A DNA stretch of 64,000 nt from Sinosporangium album (GCF_900100605.1 NZ_FNCN01000002.1:74091-138090), one strand, 5' to 3'; numbered from the stretch's first letter, positions 45,601 through 53,652 are shown. Program-made: numbers and translations. The notes: generated from the letters alone by a model not told the origin.

Positions 45601-47483
45601 ACCAGGAACACCCCGAACAGCCCCCGGTCCGGGATCGTGCCCCCGCTGGTCACCGCGAGCCGCTGCGCTCCAGGCCGCCCCCGCAGCGTGCCGGTCACCC
45701 GATCCCACACCAGCCGCGGGCGCAGCTCGGCGAACTCCTCGCTCGGATAGCGCCCGGCGAGCATGTCGAGCGTCGCCTCCAGGGCCGATCTCGGCAGCGT
45801 CGCGTAAGGAGCGGCTCCGCGCACCACCGTCTCAAGGTCGTCGACGGTCCACTCGTCGAGGGCCGTCATCGCCACGATCTGCTGCGCGAGCACGTCGAGC
45901 GGATTGCGCGGATAACGCAGCTCCTCGATCGCCCCCGCCCGCATGCGCTCCGCGACCACGGCCGTCTGGATGAGGTCGCCACGGTATTTCGGGAAGATCA
46001 CCCCCCGTGACACCGCCCCCACCTGGTGGCCCGCCCTGCCCACGCGCTGCAGACCGCTGGCCACGCTCGGGGGCGCCTCCACACACGCCACCAGATCGAC
46101 CGACCCCATGTCGATGCCGAGCTCCAGGCTGGACGTCGCCACCACGGCGGGCAGCCGCCCCGACTTGAGCGCCTCCTCGATCTGGGCCCGCTCCTCCTTG
46201 GACACAGAGCCGTGGTGCGCCCGCACCACCTCGGGAAGCGCCCCGCGCGAGGCCCCCGCCTGGGCCATCATCTCCGCCGGCATGCCCCCGGCCGGCCCAT
46301 TCCACCCCGCGGCGCCGGGGGACTCCGCGACACGGCGCGTCCCGTCGGGCTCCGCGGCAGGGGCACCTCCCGCGCCGTCCGCCAGGGGGAAACCGACCTG
46401 GACGGCACCCCCCTGCGCGCTCCCGGCACCGCCGGCCGGATCCGGCGCGCGGCGGCCGAGGTCTCGCTCGTAGGACAACTCGTTGAGCCTCGTGCACAGC
46501 CGCTCGGCCAGCCGCCTGGAGTTGGCGAACACGATCGTCGACCTGTGGGCCTCGATGAGGTCGAGCAGATGCTCCTCGACGTGCGGCCATATGGAACGCC
46601 GCGTGTCGGGAGTCCACGGATCGCCGTCTTGCGACGCGGGGCGCGGCGGCCGGTCCACCTCGGTCATGTCCTCCACCGGCACGACGACGTCGACCTCAAG
46701 TCGCTTGTCCGAGGGGGGTTGCACCACGGTGGCCGGCCTTGGGCCGCCGAGGAACGCCGCCACCTCGCCCACCGGGCGCACGGTCGCCGACAGGCCGATG
46801 CGCTGAGCCGGCCGGGGAAGCAGGGCGTCAAGCCGCTCCAGGCTCAGGGCGAGGTGCGCGCCGCGCTTGGTGGACGCCACCGCGTGCACCTCGTCGACGA
46901 TCACCGTCTCGACGCCGCGCAGCGCGTCTCTGGCCTGCGAGGTCAGCAGCAGGAACAGGGACTCCGGCGTGGTGATCAGGATGTCGGGAGGCTTCGTGGC
47001 GAAGCGCCTGCGGTCTTCGGCGGGAGTGTCACCCGACCGGATCGCCACCGAGATGTCGGGCGCCGGCACACCGAGGCTCCCGGCCGCCTGGCGCAACCCC
47101 GCCAGCGGCGCGCGCAGGTTGCGCTCGACGTCGACCGCGAGCGCTTTGAGAGGCGACACGTAGACGACCCGGCACACGCGCGCGGCGGCCGAGGCGTCGC
47201 CCTTCGCGCCCCACCTGCCCGAGCGCGCGGCATGGGCGGGGTCGGCGGACGGGCCGGTCCTCCCCTCACCCGCGGCCCCCGCCTCCGACCGGCTGGACGC
47301 CAGCCGGTCGAGCGACCAGAGAAAGGCCGCCAGCGTCTTGCCGGAACCGGTCGGAGCAACCACCAGCGTGTTGTCTCCGCGCGCGATCGACTCCCACGCC
47401 CCTTCCTGCGCGGGGGTGGGCGAGGCGAAGGCACTCTGGAACCAGTGCCTGGCCAGATGGCTGAAGTGGTCGAGCGAGCTCAC
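42693..47483 (-). CDS. lhr: Lhr-type ATP-dependent helicase
   Basis: Lhr is a large superfamily-2 3'-5' helicase linked to DNA repair, induced by DNA damage in mycobacteria. The 1596-aa product has Walker A APTGSGKT at residues 43-50, DEVH in VIVDEVHAVAS, motif III GLSATVRP, and helicase motif VI-type GLQRVGRAGHQ. Winged-helix and Lhr-core domains follow, and a long C-terminal region (about 700 residues) characteristic of Lhr. Ala/Gly/Pro-rich inserts occur near residues 80-105 and 380-440. GTG at 47483 (SSLDHFSHLARHWF) is chosen; the upstream open frame is Gly/Arg-rich. It neighbours DUF3046 and recA, as in other actinomycetes. Confidence 0.95.
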   Translation of the reverse strand: MSSLDHFSHLARHWFQSAFASPTPAQEGAWESIARGDNTLVVAPTGSGKTLAAFLWSLDRLASSRSEAGAAGEGRTGPSADPAHAARSGRWGAKGDASAAARVCRVVYVSPLKALAVDVERNLRAPLAGLRQAAGSLGVPAPDISVAIRSGDTPAEDRRRFATKPPDILITTPESLFLLLTSQARDALRGVETVIVDEVHAVASTKRGAHLALSLERLDALLPRPAQRIGLSATVRPVGEVAAFLGGPRPATVVQPPSDKRLEVDVVVPVEDMTEVDRPPRPASQDGDPWTPDTRRSIWPHVEEHLLDLIEAHRSTIVFANSRRLAERLCTRLNELSYERDLGRRAPDPAGGAGSAQGGAVQVGFPLADGAGGAPAAEPDGTRRVAESPGAAGWNGPAGGMPAEMMAQAGASRGALPEVVRAHHGSVSKEERAQIEEALKSGRLPAVVATSSLELGIDMGSVDLVACVEAPPSVASGLQRVGRAGHQVGAVSRGVIFPKYRGDLIQTAVVAERMRAGAIEELRYPRNPLDVLAQQIVAMTALDEWTVDDLETVVRGAAPYATLPRSALEATLDMLAGRYPSEEFAELRPRLVWDRVTGTLRGRPGAQRLAVTSGGTIPDRGLFGVFLVGERGSRVGELDEEMVYESRVGDVFVLGATSWRIEDITADRVLVSPAPGQPGKLPFWIGDTPGRPAELGRAIGAFIREVSQSAAPEERVRAAGLDEFAAGNLLAYVSEQRQATGHVPDDRTLVVERFHDELGDWRVAVHSPYGARVHAPWALAIDRRLRERYGVDVQAVHSDDGIILRIPDTLSDPPSDVAAFDPEEIEQIVTEELGGSALFAARFRECAGRSLLLPRRVPGKRSPLWQQRQRSAHLLKVASGYGSFPVVLETMRECLQDVFDVPGLVRLMRDIAARRVRVVEVETAQASPFAVSLLFHYVGAFMYEGDAPLAERRAQALALDTSLLAELLGQADLRELLDPEVIADAERELAKLERPLRDVEDLADLLRSHGPLLDADVSVRGGDPAWLGELERTRRALRVRVAGEEQWAAVEDASRLRDALGTPLPVGVPHAFLEPVNDPLGDLIARHARTRGPFTAATAAARFGLGVAIVADTLTRLAGAGRVVGGEFRPGGRGEEWCDSGVLRMLRRRSLARLRREVEPVPPETLAVFAPVWQGVASGLGDAAAQGESRAPAGRAWSAGRAMDALVNAVEQLQGAAVPASALETLVLPSRVPGYSPAMLDELTASGEVIWAGQGGLPGGDGWVALYFADTAPLLLPDPVEITSTPLHERLVEVLAGGGALFFRGLSDRLGSLDDQALVTALWDLVWSGRVSGDTLAPLRSALGAGRPAHRPAGGRRRRVVLPTRTGPPTAAGRWWLLPEPSRNATGRAHAQAEVLLERHGVVTRGAVAAERLSGGFAGVYPVLRAFEESGRCRRGYFVEGLGGAQFALSGAVDRMRALAPSGVSVSEAAPGREAPRAVVLAAADPANPYGAALPWPDRLTDITHRPGRKAGALVVIVDGRLALYVERGGKTLLSFIEDDRLQPAVDALALAVHGGALGKLTVERADGVAIHESPLAAALEAAGFHPTPRGLRLRA

Positions 47484-47731
47484 AGGCCCAGTCTGCCTTC
47501 CCCCACCGACAGAACCGGCCGCCCCCGAACCCCGGTCGCCCCGCATGCCGCATGGACCCCAAAAGTCACCATGCTCCGGCCATGTGCTCCGGCCATGTGC
47601 TTAGGCCGAACGCGTCGCCCGGCCACCGCCGTGTTCCGCCGTGCGCTGCCGTACGGCTCGCGCCCCCGACCGGGCGGGCGGCACAAGTAGCGGCGGAACC
47701 GTGCGGAGGGAATCGGTGCCAGACTGAGGGG

Positions 47732-47926
47732 ATGCGCTTGACGGAGTTCTGGAACCGAATGCACGCCCATTTCGGTGAGGCGTATTCCGAGTCGTGGGCG
47801 CGTGACTACGTGATCGCCGAGCTCGGCGGGCGCACCGTGGTCCAGGCGTTGGCCGACGGCGAATCGGCCAAGCGCGTGTGGCGGGCGGTGTGCCTCGTCA
47901 CCGACGTCGATCCCAAGCTGAGTTGA
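47732..47926 (+). CDS. DUF3046 family small protein
   Basis: The 64-aa product (MRLTEFWNRMHAHFGEAYSESWARDYVIAELGGRTVVQAL ...) is a DUF3046 protein, a small actinobacterial family regularly found just upstream of recA. The function is unknown; the order of acidic and aromatic residues suggests a compact helical domain. GAGGGG lies close before the ATG. Here a 3.6-kb block with copper-related genes separates it from recA. Confidence 0.93.
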   Translation: MRLTEFWNRMHAHFGEAYSESWARDYVIAELGGRTVVQALADGESAKRVWRAVCLVTDVDPKLS

Positions 47927-47998
47927 GGCGCTGAGGCTCCGCCTTCGCGGGCGGCGCGTCGCCGGACCGTGCCCCGCGCGTGGAATGATGGCGGCATC

Positions 47999-48556
47999 AT
48001 GCCCGCGACTTTGCCGTTCCGACTCACCAGGGCCGCCGCTTTCGCCGTGGTCTGTGCGGGGCTGAGCGTGGCCGCGCACGTGTTCGCCGGTGGGGCGCTG
48101 TCCGGGTCGGGCGTGGTCGTTGCGCTCGCGCTGGCCTTCGCGAGCGCGTTGCCGCTGTCCGGGCGTGAGCGCACGCTGCGAGTGATCCTTCCATTGCTCA
48201 CCCTGCTGCAGATCGTGTCGCACTTGATGCTCACGATGACGCACGGCATGGCCGAGGGCATGGCGGTCGGCCACATGCATGCGGGTTTGATGCCCGAGGT
48301 CGGCATGCTCGTCATGCACGGGTGGGCGATCGGGCTGACCGGCTTGTGGCTTGCCCGAGGCGAAGCCGTTCTCTGGGCGCTGCTGAGGAGGGTCGGAGCC
48401 CGTCTGCGCGTGCCCGTGATCGAAGTGGTCCAGCCGACCTCCCCGTGGCTGCCGGGGCCTCACGCGCACGAACCGCGGGTCCTCACGTCGGCGCTGCTGC
48501 GTTACACCGCTCCTCAGCGCGGGCCGCCGAGGAGCCTCACCGCCGCCTCGGCCTGA
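47999..48556 (+). CDS. Met/His-rich membrane protein, possibly copper related
   Basis: The 185-aa product has about four membrane helices. Between the third and fourth is a run very rich in Met and His (MLTMTHGMAEGMAVGHMHAGLMPEVGMLVMHGW), the type of sequence that binds copper. The C-terminal 60 residues are cytoplasmic and Pro/Arg-rich. I do not recognise a named family, but similar membrane proteins sit beside PCuAC genes in other actinobacteria, and here a PCuAC lipoprotein and a DyP peroxidase follow on the same strand. The ATG at 47999 is the first of the signal-anchor segment. Confidence 0.75.
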   Translation: MPATLPFRLTRAAAFAVVCAGLSVAAHVFAGGALSGSGVVVALALAFASALPLSGRERTLRVILPLLTLLQIVSHLMLTMTHGMAEGMAVGHMHAGLMPEVGMLVMHGWAIGLTGLWLARGEAVLWALLRRVGARLRVPVIEVVQPTSPWLPGPHAHEPRVLTSALLRYTAPQRGPPRSLTAASA

Positions 48557-48613
48557 TCGCCGCGCCGGATCAGGTGCCGGATCACGCGCCCGAGCACGTC
48601 CGGGACACGCGCG

Positions 48614-48639
48614 CGAGCACGTGCCGGATCACGTGCTCG
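48614..48639 (+). terminator. Hairpin after the Met/His-rich membrane gene
   Basis: Perfect 10-bp arms with a 6-nt spacer (CCGGAT), 58 bases after the stop codon, no T tract. Confidence 0.55.
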
Positions 48640-48878
48640 ATCAGCGACTGATCAGCGCCTGATCATTTGTCGGTCACGTGCTTGGTCGTGCGTCCGGTCG
48701 CCGTGCCGGGTCGCCGTGCCCGGCCGCCGGTCTTCTCCACGGACCCGGCGACGTCCGAAGCCGAGGTGTCACCGCGCTTTCCAACCCGCCCCTCACCTTG
48801 AGGCGGGTGTGCCGACCACCCTACGGGTGCTCGGTGAACGAGCCAGTTGACGACTCCGGCGTCCGCCGTACCGCGTGC

Positions 48879-48900
48879 GACTCCTTCGACGTAAGGAGTC
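48879..48900 (+). promoter_or_regulatory. Hairpin and three-codon upstream reading frame before the PCuAC gene
   Basis: GACTCCTT (48879-48886) pairs with AAGGAGTC (48893-48900), burying an AAGGAG sequence. This is followed by ATG-CCG-TGA at 48909-48917, ahead of the PCuAC GTG at 48925. It could be a leader that controls translation, or coincidence. Confidence 0.3.
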
Positions 48901-48924
48901 CCGCAGGTATGCCGTGACGCGCCA

Positions 48925-49551
48925 GTGAAAGGCATGCACATGCACCTTCGTCGTAATGCGACATGCGCTCTCCTCTTCGCCGCCGTGATCGCGGTGGCGG
49001 GATGCGGTTCCCAGGGCACCAACACCGCGACCGGCGACGCGTCCTCCTCGAACACGCCCGCCGCGGCCTCTCCCGCAGCGGCCTCTCCTGCGGCAGCCGG
49101 TACGGTCACCATGACCGACCCCTGGGTGAAAACCATGAAGTCCGGTATGACCGCCATGTTCGGGACCATTGTCAACAACACCGACGCCGCGGTGACCGTG
49201 GTCTCGGCGTCGACCCCCGTCTCGCCACGGGTGGAGCTTCATGAAGTGGTCGACGACGGCGGCAAGTCGGTCATGCGCCCGAAAGAGGGAGGCTTCGCCG
49301 TGCCCGCCAAGGGCACACATCTTCTCGAACCCGGCGCCGACCACATCATGGTCATGGACGTGAAGGACCCCATCAAGCCCGGCGACGAGGTCGCCTTCAC
49401 CCTCACCCTGAGCAACGGGAACAAGGTCGAGATCAAGGCCGTGGGCAAGGACTTCGCCGGCGGCAACGAGAGCTACGACCCCGGGAAGTCCGGCGACCAC
49501 AGCGACCATAGCGGCCACGGTGAGTCCGGAAACTCCGGCGGACACGGCTGA
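48925..49551 (+). CDS. PCuAC copper-chaperone lipoprotein
   Basis: PCuAC (DUF461) proteins carry Cu(I) outside the membrane, often to cytochrome oxidase. The 208-aa protein has a lipoprotein signal (LLFAAVIAVAGCGS; Cys near residue 27), a Ser/Ala/Pro linker and the cupredoxin-like domain. The metal ligands follow the H-M-x10-M-x21-H-x-M pattern in variant form: VELHEVV, SVMRPKEGG and GADHIMVM. The C-terminal 20 residues are His/Gly-rich (GDHSDHSGHGES), a second likely metal site. The GTG at 48925 and ATG at 48934 are both possible starts. It is followed 15 bp later by the DyP gene. Confidence 0.92.
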   Translation: MKGMHMHLRRNATCALLFAAVIAVAGCGSQGTNTATGDASSSNTPAAASPAAASPAAAGTVTMTDPWVKTMKSGMTAMFGTIVNNTDAAVTVVSASTPVSPRVELHEVVDDGGKSVMRPKEGGFAVPAKGTHLLEPGADHIMVMDVKDPIKPGDEVAFTLTLSNGNKVEIKAVGKDFAGGNESYDPGKSGDHSDHSGHGESGNSGGHG

Positions 49552-49566
49552 CGGTGAATCAGACCC

Positions 49567-50790
49567 ATGCAGAATTCACACGACGACCGGCCTGAGCCGT
49601 ACCGGCGGGGAGTGAGCCGTAGAGGTCTGCTCGCCGGCGGCACGGCGGCTGCGGCCTCCCTCGTGGCCACCGCCTCCGGAGGCCGGGCCGAGGCCGAGGC
49701 GGGCGCTGTGCCGTACGGCAAGGCCGTCGAACCCTTCCACGGCCCCCACCAGGCGGGCATCGCCACAACACCCCAGACCTATGCCGTCTTCCTCGGCTTG
49801 GACCTGCGCGAAGGGACCGACCGCGAGGCGCTTGTCCGTCTGATGCGGTTACTCACCGACGACGCACGGCGGCTGGTCGAAGGACGGCCCGCGCTGGCGG
49901 ACACCGAGCCCGAGCTGGCGGTGCTGCCGGCGAAGCTGACCATCACGTACGGCTTCGGCCCGGGATTCTTCGCGGCGGCGAAACTCGACCACCAGCGTCC
50001 GGAGTCCCTGCGGGCTCTGCCGCCCTTCAAGATCGACAAGCTGGAGAAGCGGTGGAGCGGCGGCGACCTGCTCGTCCAGATCTGCTGCGACGACGGGGTC
50101 ACGCTCTCCCACGCCCTGCGCATGATCGTGAAGGATGTGCGGTCGTTCGCCTCGGTCCGCTGGACCCAGCGCGGATTCCGGCGCAGTCCGCAGGTCGAGG
50201 CGCCCGGATTGACACAACGCAACCTCATGGGCCAGCTCGACGGCACGGTCAATCCCAAACCCGGCACACCTGACTTCGCAAGAGCGATATGGGTGTCCGA
50301 GGGGCCGGAGTGGCTGCGGGGCGGCACCACCCTGGTGCTCCGGCGTATACGCATGGAACTCGAAACCTGGGACGCCGTCGACCGGGTGGCCAAGGAGTTC
50401 TCCGTAGGGCGCAGGCTCGACACGGGCGCACCGCTCACCGGCCGTGCCGAGCTCGACCCGCCGGACTTCACGCGGCTCAACTCCCTGGGGTTTCCGGTGA
50501 TCTCCGAGTTCTCCCATGTGCGGAGAGCGCATGTCGCGGATGCCGGGATGCGGATCTTCCGTCGTGCGTACAACTACGACGAGGGGCTCACCGCCGGGGG
50601 CCGTTCGGACGTCGGCCTGCTCTTCGCGTCATACCAGGCGGACATAGACCGGCAGTTCGTGCCCATCCAGAGGAGACTCGCCGAGGTCGATCTGCTCAAT
50701 GAGTGGACGACACCGATCGGTTCGGCGGTCTTCGCCATACCGCCCGGCTGTTCACCGTCCGGGTGGATCGGCGACACGCTTCTGTCGTAG
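49567..50790 (+). CDS. Tat-exported DyP-type heme peroxidase
   Basis: The 407-aa protein has a twin-arginine signal (YRRGVSRRGLLAGGTAAAASLVA), so it is exported folded, with heme inserted. The DyP signature GxxDG appears as LMGQLDGTVNPKPGTPDF, its Asp being catalytic. The proximal heme region is EFSHVRRAHVADAGMRIFRRAYNYDEG and the C-terminal LFASYQADIDRQFVPIQRRL is also typical. These peroxidases oxidise dyes and phenols, and in EfeB-like members act in iron uptake. No efeU/efeO genes adjoin; the partner is the PCuAC gene, so a copper-linked role at the envelope is more likely. Confidence 0.93.
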   Translation: MQNSHDDRPEPYRRGVSRRGLLAGGTAAAASLVATASGGRAEAEAGAVPYGKAVEPFHGPHQAGIATTPQTYAVFLGLDLREGTDREALVRLMRLLTDDARRLVEGRPALADTEPELAVLPAKLTITYGFGPGFFAAAKLDHQRPESLRALPPFKIDKLEKRWSGGDLLVQICCDDGVTLSHALRMIVKDVRSFASVRWTQRGFRRSPQVEAPGLTQRNLMGQLDGTVNPKPGTPDFARAIWVSEGPEWLRGGTTLVLRRIRMELETWDAVDRVAKEFSVGRRLDTGAPLTGRAELDPPDFTRLNSLGFPVISEFSHVRRAHVADAGMRIFRRAYNYDEGLTAGGRSDVGLLFASYQADIDRQFVPIQRRLAEVDLLNEWTTPIGSAVFAIPPGCSPSGWIGDTLLS

Positions 50791-50910
50791 GAGGCGGCGC
50801 CCCCTTCCGGCACCTGCCTTCCGGCGCCTGTCTTCCGACGGCGCTGGAAGGGGGGGCGGAGAGTGGCGTCGTGGTGGTGGCCCGTGCCGTACGGTGCGGG
50901 CCACCACGCG

Positions 50911-51183
50911 TCAGGTCGGCGGGTCGGCGAGGGCTTTTCGGAGGAGTTCCACGGTCGTGGTCGTCGCGTCGGCTTTCGCCTGGCCGTTGGGCGACCAGAG
51001 GAACAGCCACCCGTCCTTGGTGGGGGTAGCGAAGATGATCGTCTGTTTGCCTGTCGTGGGATGCCAGACCCAGAGCATGGGATCCTCGCCCCCTAGAAGG
51101 CGGCCGACGAGCCCGTACTCCGGTAGCTGAGCGGCGAGCGTTTCGAGATGGGTGCGGCGTTGCTGGGTGTACGTGCTGGTCAC
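50911..51183 (-). CDS. Small conserved-looking protein, function unknown
   Basis: The 90-aa product (TSTYTQQRRTHLETLAAQLPEYGLVGRLLGGEDPMLWVWHPTTGKQTIIFATPTKDGWLFLWSPNG ...) has an N-terminal helix, a central beta-rich part with several Trp, and a C-terminal helix (VELLRKALADPPT). No signal peptide, metal site or known domain is visible. The GTG at 51183 is preferred, with GAGGTG six bases upstream; a GTG at 51192 is the alternative. It is divergent to recA. Confidence 0.65.
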   Translation of the reverse strand: MTSTYTQQRRTHLETLAAQLPEYGLVGRLLGGEDPMLWVWHPTTGKQTIIFATPTKDGWLFLWSPNGQAKADATTTTVELLRKALADPPT

Positions 51184-51421
51184 GTTGGGCACCTCGGGGT
51201 TCGTCTCCCTTCAGGATCGCCGCAGGTCGGCACCGTGGCAACAGGGGCGGGAGAATGCCCGACCACGTCGCCATGCGCGTATGTCCCGCACGCTCAGATG
51301 TACCCCTGATCTTGTACGGCGAAGCCACTGCGCCTCGCCCGTGCCTCGCCTGCGCCCTATTCGCGGCCCGCCCGCCGAGGGCCTCGGCCAGGGCGCCTCG
51401 CCCGGCGTGTTCGCACGTTGA

Positions 51422-51437
51422 TCGAACAATCGTTCGG
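51422..51437. promoter_or_regulatory. SOS box (LexA site) of recA
   Basis: TCGAAC-AATC-GTTCGG matches the actinobacterial LexA consensus TCGAAC-N4-GTTCGA with one mismatch in the last base. It lies 108 bp upstream of the recA start, in the 360-bp divergent region, with AT-richer sequence (CTATTATGAATG) just downstream as a possible -10. The rest of this region shows no gene. Confidence 0.85.
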
Positions 51438-51544
51438 CTATTATGAATGAGTCGCCGTCGATGCGTGCCGTCCCGGAAACTGTCGGTGGCAGGCCGTAGC
51501 TTTCTCTCCACTGACCAGATCCACAACCCTCTGGGGGGGCTCCC

Positions 51545-52690
51545 ATGGCTAACAACGACCGAGAGAAGGCCCTTGAGACCGCCCTCGCCCAAATCGAGCG
51601 GCAGTTCGGCAAGGGCTCCGTCATGCGCCTCGGCGAGGACGCGAGGGCCCCGATCGAGGTGATCCCGACGGGGGCGATCGCGCTCGATGTCGCCCTGGGC
51701 ATCGGTGGTCTGCCGAGGGGGCGCGTCGTCGAGATCTACGGCCCGGAGTCGAGCGGTAAGACCACGGTCGCCCTCCACGCGGTGGCCAACGCTCAGCGGG
51801 CCGGCGGCATCGCCGCGTTCGTCGACGCCGAGCACGCGCTCGACCCCGAATACGCGAGGAGGCTCGGCGTCGACACCGACGCCCTGCTGGTCTCGCAGCC
51901 CGACACCGGTGAGCAGGCGCTTGAGATCACCGACATGCTGATCCGCTCGGGCGCCATCGACATCGTCGTGATCGACTCGGTGGCGGCGCTGGTGCCCAAG
52001 GCCGAGATCGAGGGCGACATGGGTGACAGCCACGTCGGCCTTCAGGCCCGCCTGATGTCCCAGGCGCTGCGCAAGCTGACCGGTGCCATCAGCTCGACCC
52101 GCACCACGGCCATCTTCATCAACCAGCTCCGTGAGAAGGTCGGCGTCATGTTCGGCAGCCCGGAGACGACGACGGGTGGCAAGGCGCTCAAGTTCTACGC
52201 GTCCGTCCGCCTCGACGTGCGGCGCATCGAGACCTTGAAGGACGGCACCGAGCCCGTCGGCAACCGCACACGGGTCAAGGTCGTGAAGAACAAGTGCGCT
52301 CCGCCCTTCCGCCAGGCAGACTTCGACATCCTCTACGGCTTCGGCATCTCCCGTGAGGGCGGCCTCATCGACATGGGTGTCGAGCACGGCTTCGTGCGCA
52401 AGTCCGGCGCTTGGTACACCTACGAGGGCGAGCAGCTCGGCCAGGGCAAGGAGAACGCGCGCAACTTCCTGAAGAACCACCCCGACACCGGCAACGAGAT
52501 CGAGAAGAAGATCAAGGAGAAGCTCGGGGTCGGTCCTCGCGTCGACGCCCCCGCCGCCGAGCCGGCCAAGACCGCCCCGCCGGCCGCCCCGGCCGCCCCT
52601 ACCGCTGCCCCCGCCGCCCCGACCGGCCGCGCCGCAGGCGCCTCGGCCCGGGCCAGGGCAGCCGCCGCCCCTAAGCCGGGTGACGTCTGA
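51545..52690 (+). CDS. recA: RecA recombinase
   Basis: RecA forms filaments on single-stranded DNA, drives strand exchange and triggers LexA self-cleavage. Walker A is GPESSGKTT (about residues 60-68), Walker B region [20 protein letters not shown], the L1/L2 DNA loops follow ([56 protein letters not shown]), and no intein interrupts the motor, unlike some mycobacteria. The 381-aa length comes from a C-terminal Ala/Pro-rich tail of about 45 residues in place of the acidic tail of E. coli RecA. Confidence 0.98.
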   Translation: MANNDREKALETALAQIERQFGKGSVMRLGEDARAPIEVIPTGAIALDVALGIGGLPRGRVVEIYGPESSGKTTVALHAVANAQRAGGIAAFVDAEHALDPEYARRLGVDTDALLVSQPDTGEQALEITDMLIRSGAIDIVVIDSVAALVPKAEIEGDMGDSHVGLQARLMSQALRKLTGAISSTRTTAIFINQLREKVGVMFGSPETTTGGKALKFYASVRLDVRRIETLKDGTEPVGNRTRVKVVKNKCAPPFRQADFDILYGFGISREGGLIDMGVEHGFVRKSGAWYTYEGEQLGQGKENARNFLKNHPDTGNEIEKKIKEKLGVGPRVDAPAAEPAKTAPPAAPAAPTAAPAAPTGRAAGASARARAAAAPKPGDV

Positions 52691-52706
52691 GCGGTCACGA
52701 CGCCTC

Positions 52707-52737
52707 GTCCCGCGACCCCGCCCCGGGGTCGCGGGAC
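52707..52737 (+). terminator. Hairpin between recA and recX
   Basis: Perfect 14-bp arms (52707-52720 with 52724-52737) and a 3-nt loop, 16 bases past the recA stop and 12 bases before the recX start. It should lower recX expression relative to recA by partial termination, as described for the E. coli recA-recX unit. Confidence 0.8.
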
Positions 52738-52749
52738 TGGGGGGCGTGG

Positions 52750-53652
52750 ATGGACGCCGACCAGCCCGAGCCCACCGGCCGACTGCGCCGCAGCCGACCG
52801 GTGGGGCAAGGCCGCAAAGGGTGGCGGCGCGGCGGGTCCGAGGCCGATCCTCACACGGACACCCATGACGACCCTGGCCACGGCACGTCGGCGTCCGACC
52901 CCTTCGAAGAAGACGCCCGACCGCTCCGCCGCGGCACCCCCCGGAAGTCCACATGGGGCAAGGCCACCCGCCGTGCCCCCTCCGAGGGTGACCAAGGCGA
53001 CCTGGATCCAGGTCGGGCTCATCCCGGCGCCGCCGACGGTCGGGGAGCCGACGATCGGCGGGCCTCAGGCAGGGGTGGCTTCGGTTCCGATGAAGAGTCG
53101 CGTAAGGGCAGCCGGGAGCGTAAGGCGGCTCTGGAGCGCGATCCGCATGCGCGTGCCCGAGAGATCTGTCTGAGGCTTCTGACCCTGGCACCCAAGACCA
53201 GAGCCCAGCTCGCCGATGCTCTGCGCAAACGCGAGATCCCCGACGACGTGGCCGAGGCGGTGCTGTCGCGGTTCTCCGAAGTGGGGCTGATCAACGATGA
53301 GGCGTTCGCCGAAGCCTGGGTGAATTCGCGCCACCATGGCCGCGGCCTCGCCCGGCGTGCCCTCGCGGTCGAGCTGCGCCGACGAGGTGTCGAGGACGAC
53401 ACGGTCAAGGAAGCCGTTGAACGGCTCGACCCCGACCAGGAGGTCGAAACCGCCCGGCGGCTTGTGGCCAGGAAGCTGGCCGCGACCCGCGGCCTCGCGC
53501 CCGACGCCCGGATGCGCCGCGTCGTCGGCATGCTGGCCAGGAAGGGTTACTCTTCCGGCCTCGCATACCGCGTGGCACGTGAAGCCATGGAAGCCGAAAA
53601 CATTCCGGACGAGACGACAGGAGAAGAGCCCTACATCGGCGAGTGGTCATAG
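52750..53652 (+). CDS. recX: RecX regulatory protein with long N-terminal extension
   Basis: RecX inhibits RecA by capping or entering its filament. The RecX three-helix repeats begin at about residue 130: REICLRLLTLAPKTRAQLADALRKREIPDDVAEAVLSRFSEVGLINDEAFAEAWVNSRHHGRGLARRALAVELRRRGV. The last repeat ends near residue 285. About 130 residues of charged, Arg/Gly/Pro-rich low-complexity sequence precede them, which makes the protein 300 aa instead of 150-180. Such extensions occur in some actinomycetes; a start closer to the domain is possible, but no better-placed ATG or GTG with a ribosome-binding site is obvious. Confidence 0.92.
   Translation: MDADQPEPTGRLRRSRPVGQGRKGWRRGGSEADPHTDTHDDPGHGTSASDPFEEDARPLRRGTPRKSTWGKATRRAPSEGDQGDLDPGRAHPGAADGRGADDRRASGRGGFGSDEESRKGSRERKAALERDPHARAREICLRLLTLAPKTRAQLADALRKREIPDDVAEAVLSRFSEVGLINDEAFAEAWVNSRHHGRGLARRALAVELRRRGVEDDTVKEAVERLDPDQEVETARRLVARKLAATRGLAPDARMRRVVGMLARKGYSSGLAYRVAREAMEAENIPDETTGEEPYIGEWS

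Larger units (their letters stand above)
48557..48924. other. Intergenic region with GATC- and CACGTG-rich repeats
   Basis: A 370-bp gap between the Met/His-rich membrane gene and the PCuAC gene. It holds a perfect 10-bp inverted repeat (CGAGCACGTG at 48614-48623, complement at 48630-48639), a series of TGATCA/GATCAGC motifs at 48638-48665, and a second hairpin around 48785-48807. The first probably terminates the membrane-protein gene. No protein gene is evident. Confidence 0.55.

Noticed and set aside
47569-47601. Short direct repeats of CCATGTGCTCCGG upstream of the DUF3046 gene, considered as a CRISPR-like or iteron array
   Set aside because: Only two to three imperfect adjacent copies without spacers or neighbouring cas/rep genes.
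49567-50790. Encapsulin cargo DyP peroxidase
   Set aside because: The protein has a Tat signal and no C-terminal cargo peptide, and no encapsulin shell gene is adjacent.
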